Assembly (NCBI GenBank): GCA_943704495.1
Contig: CALSCR010001148.1
Coordinates: 1 to 33,402 of the forward strand
DNA: 33,402 bases
Direction: 5' to 3'
Origin: Pigoraptor chileana
Lineage: Eukaryota; Opisthokonta; Filasterea
Shown here: piece by piece, positions 21,727 to 30,200 of the stretch
Layout of the letters: every line of letters starts with the position of its first letter
Position numbering within the stretch: the first letter of the stretch is position 1
Notes under the pieces: model-generated
Seen by the model: the letters and a program-made list of their open reading frames with translations, nothing else
What the model was told of the DNA's origin: nothing
The model's database searches: none
Made by a program: the position numbers and the translations under genes

Positions 21727-22514
21727 TGCCGGTTGCGTTCTTAATCCCAGGCAGTGTACATATGCGCATGCGTGCACTTCGTATTTGTGTGTGGATCAGC
21801 CTACCAATGTGCAGCGATTGTTTGTATGGAGAACCTCTGTGTGGAGTCGTGTTTCATTCATGTTTAAACAAGCGAGTGCCTTATTGTGTGTGCGCGTGTG
21901 TATGTGCTCGAATGTGTGGGAGATTGCAAGTGTCAGTGTCAGTGTCAGTGTCAGTGCCAGTATGTGTGTGTGTGTGTGTCTGTACGTGTATGTCGGTATG
22001 TGAGTGTCGAGTGTCAGGGTCAGTTTGTGCGTGTGAGGGGATGAAAGGGGGTGGGGCGGGTGGGGGCGCTCGTGCGTGTGTGTATGTACTCGTGTCTCTA
22101 TTGAGTTATGATCCATACTCTCTATGACACAGTTGGACAAAACACAGGTTGGACAGGTTGTCCAACCGCGGTGTCCAACGAACGATTTGATCACGTGCCG
22201 GATGTCCAACGCGATCACGTGACATGCATTTGCGGGAAAATTTGTAATTTGCTGGAATCCGAGCTCGTTTTGAAAGATTGAAAATGAAATTTGATTTTGG
22301 AGAAGCGCAACACGAAATATGAAAAAGTGTGACAATACACAGCCGTTCTCTTTCAGTGAGTTAGCGCTACAGCCTCACTCAACAAAGACTGCGCCAAATG
22401 CAATGTCGACGAGATCCCCGAAAGAACCGTTTCAAAGACGCATTAAACCAAAAGACGCATGTAGCCCGACACACCAAGAGCAAAACGAGGCAGCCGCGGA
22501 TCCGCTAGCACGCC
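21727..22514. promoter_or_regulatory. Upstream region of the zinc-finger gene with clustered palindromic motifs
   Basis: The region holds the zinc-finger gene's promoter and, at its right end, the ERM 3' UTR. At 22133-22221 lies a dense motif cluster: TTGGACA at 22133-22139 and 22149-22155, its reverse complement TGTCCAA at 22159-22165, 22172-22178 and 22203-22209, and two copies of GATCACGTG at 22189-22197 and 22213-22221. The second and third TTGGACA sites form the perfect hairpin 22147-22167. CACGTG is the canonical E-box. Between the cluster and the gene, TG-rich sequence and a hexamer repeat occur. Confidence 0.5.
21927..21962. repeat. (GTCAGT)n hexamer repeat
   Basis: About five copies of GTGTCA-type units in tandem on the plus strand, followed by a TG microsatellite at about 21961-21980. 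It is a short minisatellite in intergenic DNA upstream of the zinc-finger gene. Confidence 0.7.
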
Positions 22515-25500
22515 CTACAAGTTCTCAAAGTAAGCAATGCGCTCCTTCGCAGTTCCCCGCTTGATCGCACGCAGTGTCTTGTACTTGTTGGCAGTGCCAT
22601 TGCTGAGGTTGAGCGTGTCGCCAAACTGGTCGAAAGGCTCGGCGGCAGCAGCAGCAGCAGCTGCGGCGGCGGCAGCAGCAGCGGCAGATGATCCCCCGGG
22701 GGCAGAGATCTTGACCACGCGCTCCTTCTTGAGCTTCTCCATCTCTCGACGCATCTTCTCAAGCTGCTTTGCAAGCTCTTCGTTCCGTGCAACATACGCA
22801 TCCCTCTCCTCCTCAATCCGCGCGGCAAGCTCCTCAAAGTCCTTGTCCGTTGTGAGCTCGGCCTTGCCCTCGGTCTTCTTGCTCTCCTCTGCGATGGAGT
22901 CCTGCGTGGGCGCCGCAGAGTGGAAAACAACCGGCGCACTGTCGATGCTGATGCGGCGAATGGCCTCCTGCTTAATGGCAAGTGCATTCTCCTCAGCTTC
23001 CTTGGCCCGGATGTTGATCTGCGCGGCGTTGACAGACACCTCGTGGATACGCGCCTCGAGTGCGGCCTTTTCCTCCACCGTCTTGGCAACCGTCGCCAGC
23101 ACCCGCGCCTTCTCCTCCTGCACATGATGGTGCATGTGTATCATGGCATGTTCAGTGAGATTAGGATTCGAATGGCAGTTTACCCACATGCGATGTTATT
23201 GTGACTTGCATTCCTCCCATCTATAAAGTGGTTGCGCATTCCCCCCATGTAATGTTAATGCGTCTGACAAGTGGCGCACCTCTGCCTCCTGAGCCTTGCG
23301 GGCGAGGAGCATGGCCTCCTCCGTCGCAATCTTCGCCTTCTCTGCAAGGAGTTCTGCCGTCTCCTCCGTCCGAAGAAGAGCCTGAGTGTTTGCAAACAGC
23401 ACCGTTCGATTGAGAATGCGTTCAAGACAGTGGTCAGCAATAGGACGCCATGCTTCCTCTGGAGACACTGCAAACCACGTGCATCCAACAGAAGTATGCC
23501 CCATACCCACTGCAGCCGCAGAAAGATACAAAACAGACACACACACAACATGAAGAGCATGATCAATCGCACAAACACATACACACACATACATATAAAT
23601 ATACACACCTCCTGAGCAGCGCGTGCCTGCTGCTCTGCGCGGCGCACACGGTCCTCCAAGTCCTTCTTGTCCTTTTCAGCATTCGCCCGCGCGTTCTTCT
23701 CAGCGACGAGACGATCACGTTCCATCTGCAACACACAATAAATTAGATGCCATCAAATCAATTACCAGATACATTTTTCACGCAATACATGTCATGGCAG
23801 CATAGGCAAAAATTGCCCAGCACATTAGGATGCATGAACCAGGGAGATGTCACGATCTCTCTCACACACACGCGCACCCACACAAACACGCGTGCGCACA
23901 TAAAGAGGCACATACCATCTTCTTGTTGCGCTCGTCCTTTGCGAGAGATTTCATCTGCTGCACCTCCATCGAATCGGCGCGGCGTCGTCGCATGTACAGT
24001 TCGTGGTTGCCGATACACAGCTGCAAAATGCGCTTGTTGATGCGCAGGCGTGGTGCGACCATCACAAAGTCGGGCGACTTCTTATCGACCGTCTTGATAA
24101 TGAACTTCTTATCGCTGCGACACACATCAGTTCGCCCCATTGAGTTGACGTGTGGGCGTGTGATGAATAGAGAAAAAGGAAGCAAAGAAGGGATGGCGTT
24201 AAAGTGCGAACATGTACTGAATTTGCCCGCAATGCCACCTCGAAAAGGGGGGGGAGGGAGGGGGGGGGGGGGCATATGAGACGCAATTAGAGAGAGTGAG
24301 AAATGTACATATGTATGCATGTGTATGTGTGTGAGACAGAGAAGCGACTAAGATTATTCACTGACCTGAATGATATATTCTGTACTTCAGCCCACGGGAA
24401 GGCAATCTTGGGCGCGAGCTTTTGGTTGTGCTCGTAAATGTTGAGACCGCCGGCCTCCACGCCGAGCCAGAGATCAGTGCCCTTCTTGTTCTGCTCGAGA
24501 GCGATGCAAGTGTCAAATCAAGAGAGAGAGTGAATGTGTGTGTATGTGTGTGTGTGTGTAACGCGTGTTCATATATGCAGGTTGAGCAATGAGTATGTAA
24601 GCAGGGATAGGATAACATTAGCAACAGATAGGTGAACAATCCATTTGTATTATTCAGAATCGGTAGTCAACAGAGTGTGGCAGCATCCGTGTGAAGCGAG
24701 CATGGAGTTCATGGTTGGCAGGAACGATGCACGATCGTCTACACCACACACATGCCATTCTACGTCTTCTTCGAAACAAAGCAGCGTAACAAACACGTGA
24801 CCACATCATTATGCGCCAACAACATCGCACAGCACCACCAACACCACCATCATCCTCATCTAGGTCATGAACAACAACAAGAGCATCAGAGAAAATAACA
24901 ACAACGCCCCACCCATCATCATCAAGAAGAACATGAACAACAACAAGAGCATCAGAGAAAATAACAACAACGCCCCACCCATCATCATCATCAAGAACAT
25001 GAACAACAACAAGAGCGTTAGTGAAAAATAACAACAACGCCACCACATGCCACCATCATGCAGTAGCAGGACAGCCAAGAGCCAACAGCCAACACACCTT
25101 GATTTCAAAATAGCTGAGGCCGTACATTTCCAAGTCCTGGGCAATCTTAAGGTACTCCAGTTCCGCCTCGAAGCGCAGGAGATACTTGTGCTCCTTCCAC
25201 CACGCATTCACGCGCTCCATCCACATATCCTCCGTCATCTTAAACTGCTCAATCACACGCCGTGGGATCAACCGACCGCTCGCAAGGAGGCCGTCAGGAA
25301 GCTGAGATCGGGATATAGATGCATAGTACGAGGATATGGGGACATAAGCAGGTGTCATGTGCATGTACATGTGCGAACAAGAGGTGCGATATCACAGCAA
25401 TAAGTGATATGGCTTGGATGTGTCCCTCGCCCCTGGTGCTCAACATAGCACAAGCACGATCCCCACACCATCTTCACAAAAAGAAGCAACCGCCAACTAA

Positions 25501-26471
25501 CACAGGCGCAACACACACCATCTTCCACAAAAAAGCAACAACCACCAAATAATACGGGCGCGACACACACCTTCTGCGTTCCGATTTCGCCGAATTTGGC
25601 CTGAAGTGCATATGAGGCGAGCAGGACGGATGTTTCTGGCGGACAGTAGACCTCCTCGCTCAGAATGGCGTCACGCACCTGCACACGAGGTCATCATGGA
25701 CGCAATGCACGACGGTGAGCATAGGCGCCAAGTGCATCATTTTCATACTACATGGCGTTATGCGGGAGTACATTGTTGCGCAGTGCACGGAATACCCTAT
25801 ATGATTGTCGGAATCGACTGGTGGATACGGGTATACACACGAATATAGACACAGCTAGAACATACATTAGGTGACGACATCAGACAAGCGCACACCACCT
25901 ACCTGCAGGTAAAACAGGTGCTGTGTGGGCTCCTGGATGAGCTCAGATACGTCCTCGGGGAAGAACTTGACGCGGAATTTGAACGGAATCGGATTCTCCT
26001 TTGGCACATCCTGGCTCAAAACCTGAGCAAAATACGCAGCAACGCCATGCAATTGCGAATCAGCAGGACGCACGTGGCGAAATAACAGCAGTACACTGCA
26101 AAAATGGTGCTAAGAAGCGGATTTCTCACATGATAAGTCGAAGCACGCACCTTCTTTTGCATCTTGAGCCATGTTGTGTATCCCTTGTGGTCCACAAAAG
26201 TAAGTCCAAAATACCACCGCTCGCGGATGCCGATCGTCTTCACGATGACATCGAAGAGCTGCTGCCCCGTCGTTGTTGCCTACACCGGGTGGATCATCCA
26301 CCAAGATTAGCATCGTAGTGCGCTGATGGTTGGGCTGCACAATCTGTAAGTGGAAACATAGCCCACTTTCCTGCGCCAAAAAAACCACGTGACTGTACTC
26401 ACCGGCGTTGTGAACTCAAGCTCTGCGTCCATTGTGGTCACGCGGACCTTGAACTCCTTTGCTGAGAACAT
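22515..26471 (-). CDS. ERM family protein (ezrin/radixin/moesin)
   Basis: Ten exons on the minus strand (26471-26403, 26279-26151, 26022-25903, 25678-25571, 25301-25098, 24490-24366, 24114-23916, 23725-23609, 23381-23280, 23117-22515) join in phase to 591 residues, against about 580 in vertebrates. Residues 1-~300 form a complete FERM domain ([44 protein letters not shown]), which binds membrane proteins and PIP2. A long charged coiled-coil (~310-470) follows, then a linker with a run of about 15 alanines. The C-ERMAD ends in [18 protein letters not shown]; Thr572 aligns with the regulatory Thr of ezrin (567), whose phosphorylation opens the molecule, and this segment also binds F-actin. ERM proteins link cortical actin to the plasma membrane in microvilli. 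The full C-ERMAD separates it from merlin. Exon 2 was placed at 26279 because it restores the family's exact length. Confidence 0.96.
22637..22684. repeat. Poly-alanine-coding GCN tract in ERM exon 10
   Basis: About 15 consecutive alanine codons in mixed GCC/GCT/GCA usage on the ERM sense strand, between the coiled coil and the C-ERMAD. Vertebrate ezrin and radixin carry a proline-rich linker in a similar place. The mixed codons suggest a tract kept at the protein level, not a fresh triplet expansion. Confidence 0.8.
24247..24272. repeat. Long G run in ERM intron 6
   Basis: Twenty-six bases of G with two single A interruptions on the plus strand, in the middle of intron 6 (24115-24365). On the ERM sense strand it is a C-rich tract. 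The plus-strand DNA has the potential to form a G-quadruplex. Confidence 0.8.
24866..25050. repeat. 66-bp minisatellite in ERM intron 5
   Basis: Three tandem copies, starting at 24866, 24932 and 24998 with the third incomplete. Each unit contains an ATGAACAACAACAAGAGC block, an AAATAACAACAACGCC block and a CATCATCAT run. The first two units are nearly identical apart from small differences in the CAT run, so the duplication looks recent. Confidence 0.85.
25464..25575. repeat. ~50-bp tandem repeat overlapping the 5' splice site of ERM intron 4
   Basis: Units beginning CACACCATCTTC at 25464 and CACACCATCTTCC at 25514, with a partial third match (CACACCTTCTGC) running into exon 4. On the sense strand each unit carries GTGTGTG next to an AAGATG or AAG, so the true donor (25570) is followed by close copies of itself about 50 and 100 nt downstream. 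Confidence 0.7.
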
Positions 26472-27233
26472 CTTCAAAACGCTGTTGCTGTCACACAAGG
26501 GACCAACCCCACCTGAAAATTTACTGCTTTGAATCCCCGCCCTAATCCGCACACAATCAACCACATCGGTTTTCGGCGATCCTTTCCAAATATTCAAATG
26601 ACCTATCTGCACGCACACGCTTTTGTCCAGTGGACAATCTGTCCGGCGTAGTGTGTTCTCAGTGGGAATCACCTGGAACGTGTGTGCGTGTGTGTGTGTG
26701 TGTGTGTGTGCGTTATGTGTGCCGGTGACGGTGCCGTGATCTGCCGTGGGCTTGACAGATCAGCAAGCCCGTGGAAAAATGGCACAGCCCGTACTCTGTC
26801 GCGAGTAATTATTTGACTTTCGTCGAAAAGTGTGTCAGAAACGCCGACTCATTTCAAAATATGCAGTGGCGGACACCCGCTTTAGACTGGGCACGGAAGA
26901 ATGTTCCGAGAGATCGGCGCGATCGGATTTTACGTTACGATAGTAATAAATGTTTCCGACTGCCTCCGTCATCACATTCCACTGACACACCAGACTGAGA
27001 GTCTCAGCAGTGCTGTCAGACTGATTACTGTTCAGGATTCAGAGCCCACTGAGCCGCAACGCCGCTGAACGCTTTATGTGAAAAAGAACGATAGCTTCCA
27101 CAAGAGACTGTCGTGAGTATATATTCATACAGCGTTCCGTGAAAAGTGTCAAAGCCACTGAAAGCCACTGCGCCCGCAGTGTGCTCAGCATTGACGCCGG
27201 CGCAGATGAGCGAGGGTGAGGCCACTGACAGCG
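26472..27233. promoter_or_regulatory. Divergent promoter region of ERM and the ART-NACHT-WD40 gene
   Basis: The 762 bp separate two divergent start codons. Near the ERM side is a (GT)n tract on the plus strand (26688-26712). The middle, 26770-27000, is non-repetitive with an open frame that shows no protein features. Close to the ART-NACHT gene the direct repeat GCCACTGAAAGCCACTG occurs at about 27152-27168, and an upstream ATG lies at 27206. No TATA box was recognised. Confidence 0.4.
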
Positions 27234-27271
27234 ATGGCGCCCACTGTGGCATCGCTGCCCAACACTGCTGA
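27206..27271 (+). CDS. Upstream ORF overlapping the start of the ART-NACHT-WD40 gene
   Basis: ATG at 27206 opens a 21-codon frame (MSEGEATDSDGAHCGIAAQHC) that ends at TGA 27269-27271, past the main start at 27234 and in a different frame. If the transcript begins upstream, ribosomes starting here would skip the main start, so this layout would lower translation of the large protein. The peptide itself need not have a function. The main frame has an in-frame stop at 27207-27209, which overlaps this ATG. Confidence 0.4.
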   Translation: MSEGEATDSDGAHCGIAAQHC

Positions 27272-30200
27272 AGGTGCAGGCGGACGCCCTCAGAGTGCCG
27301 GCAGTGTCCGCCTCGAGCCCGTGCGCCGCATGTCATTTACGCGCGGCATTGCTCCTCCGGATGACTCTGCAGAGCGCATCCTCGCTTCAGCTCACATCCA
27401 ATCCAACACAGATCTTGTGGCAGTTGGACGTAGCCGTCGTCAACAAACAGCAGATGCCGTCAAAGCGCGCATTGCTGGTGCGGCTGATTCGAAGGAGACC
27501 TCCAACTTCGAAAACATTGGTGAATATAAAATTGCTCTCCGAACGGCGCTGTCATTTAGCATTGGTGAGATGAATCGGTGGATTGCCTCCAAGTGCGACA
27601 CACGAAAGGGCAGTGTTCTCGAGTGGTTGGTGGCCTTGCCGCTTGTGCTTCGATCCAATGCAGCATGCGCCGAGTCAATATCAATGAGCGACGTCGACGT
27701 GGAATGGCTGGTACGCAAGGCCGTCATGACGCTCTCGGTTCTTTTGGGCTCTGAAGATGAGCAGCGCGCACATGCAATTCGGCGCGGCGTGACAAGGCAC
27801 GAGATGGACGGGTTTGTTGCGCGCGCAGGTGTTCTACGAGTGGACTCTGGTCAAACAACGCTCACAGTCGCTGGGGCTTCCACACAACCGGCAGATGTGA
27901 TGTCTGGTACATCCCAAATGCGTGCTGACAACGAATGGGTCCACGCCCTAGCAACGGCCCGGGTTGCCCCTGGTGACGCCGCAGAGTACCTTCTCGCCCT
28001 CTTTATATACACTGCCAACTGCAAATCCCGCGCTGTTGTGGATGGGTGGGAGCTCAGCACCGAGGACGAGTGGGTGATGATTTCGCCTCCCAAACGACCT
28101 GAGGTGCATGGTTACAATTCATCCCCGTGGGCTGTGATGAACTGGACGCTGCGTGTCGCCTACGACGCCTCTCAGGACGAGCACGTGCGTCGATTGGCCG
28201 CAGACTCGCTTGCTCCATTCGCTCCACTTCGCGACCGCATTGACGAAGCGCTGTCGGTGCTTCCCAAATCACGCGATATCGTATTTCGCGGGGTGAACAT
28301 ACCTGGTCTTGCTCATCGCTACGTCCTCTCTCATCCTGTTGTATTCCCCCCGTTCACATCTACGTCAACAGTCGGCCTGGAAGCCCTCGCGTACATGAAG
28401 GGGAAAGCAGGCACGTTTTTCGTCATTCGCTCCCACTCGGCATCGCGCGTTGATTTTGTGTCGGTCATTCCTAGCGAGGCGGAGAAGTTGCTTCCCTCCT
28501 TTTCGCGGTTTGTTGTTCTTCAAAAGACATCGACCACGGTCCTACGCATGCTCGAGTGCCGGTATGACATTGTAACACTGGCCGAGTCAGGCGATGAAGC
28601 GTGCACGGACGCCGACGCTGTGAATGCATACGTTCGCTCTGTGCGACAGATGCACTTTGTGTATGATGGGTACTTGGCCGGCACGTACGTTGAAGGGAGA
28701 GTCGGTCCGCTACCCCCACCCTGCACATTGACCAGCCCATTTTTCCCTACGCTTCTCAAGTGGCTTCATGGAGAGGGGCCGTCGGATAGGGCGAGAGGGC
28801 ATCTTATTTTGATGGGAAGTGGCGGCAGTGGGAAAACAAGCGCAACCCTGGCGGCGCTGTGCCGTCTTGCAGGGACTGAGGGCGTTGTGCCTGTGTTTGT
28901 GCCACTCGCGACTGTGAAAGGTTTGCTGACCGAAGTGGGTGCACTCGATCGACACATTGCGCAGGTACTCTGCCTCACATCCGCACAAATTGAGCTCCTC
29001 ATGACGACGCACACGCTTGTGCTGTTACTTGAGTCTCTGGATGAGGTCAGTATTGCGACAGCAGGTGTCCGCGAGGGCAATGCAAGGTCGGCCATCCTTG
29101 GCATACTGGACCGAAACCCACGGGCGAGCAGAGCGCGGGTGATCCTATCTTGCCGTGACGAATTTCTCACTCGGCTCGGTATACGCCCCCACGAAATGTT
29201 TGGGATGTCCGCCACATATCAATATGTGCAGCCGTTCACCATGGACGATGTTTCAGCGTTTGTGCGAAAGCAGTGTGTGGCCCTCACGCACGATGAAACG
29301 ACGGCCAAAGTGCGTGCGGTTGTTGCTGTTGCGCGCGCACTCGGCGCGATGCTCAATCCGTGCGTACTTCACATGGCATGCAGAGTTGACAGCGTGCGGC
29401 TTGCACAGGCCGTCGCCGATGCCGTGGGCACCCTCTCACCATCATCCATTTACGAGGCATACCTGTGTCAGCAGATGGGCGATGATCCCGCGGGACTTCG
29501 GGGTATGCAGCGCACCGCACTCGTTATGGTAAGCGGAGACGACTGGCACATGTCACTCGGTGACGTGGCGGCTGCGTTTGAGGATGTGGGCGTCCCCGTC
29601 GATGAATTTTGGTCTCGGTATCTTGGTCGCATTCCCCGGCGCGTGGAAAACGATGCGGATCCATCCGGGGCATTTGCTTGGTGGCACCGTAGCATTGGCG
29701 AGTACCTTGCGGCACGTGCCTTCTGGACGGAGCCCGAGGCGGCGATCGCGGCGGTGCAGCGGCCGTTCTCTCTCGACACGCCGGGTGTGCTGTCCTTCTT
29801 CGCAGGGCTGGCACGTGCCGATCTGCAAAATAGGAGTGCAATTTGCGGAGGCACGCTGATGCCCGCTGTATTGAAGTCACGAGACACCTGCGACCCAGCG
29901 GTCCTTGCGCATGCGTCGAATGCGATCGCGCTCGTCTGCGCTTCTGGGCATTTTATGCACGCTTACGACATGTCGCATATTGTGGTCGAGGATGCAAATT
30001 TGGGCGGCGCGTCGTTTCAGTATGCTACACTGAGAGAGGCTGTGTTCAGGCGGTGCGATCTCGCGTGTGCGTCGTTTGACTTCGCCGATGTCACTGGAGC
30101 GCAGTTCCCGCAGTCCACCTGCGAAATCGTGCTGCCTGTACTGAGCGGGCACACGTACGTTGTTCAGGACGTCTGCTTCTCCGCGGATGGTCGATACATT

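Noticed and set aside
26280-26360. Possible extra ERM exon reading IVQPNHQ, tempting because animal ERMs have AIQPN here
   Set aside because: It cannot be joined in frame to the following TTTGQQLFD segment except by a ~22-nt intron. Splicing exon 1 directly to 26279 gives exactly the family's residue spacing.
26771-26998. 75-codon plus-strand frame in the ERM/ART-NACHT divergent region
   Set aside because: It has no family resemblance and lies where two promoters are expected.
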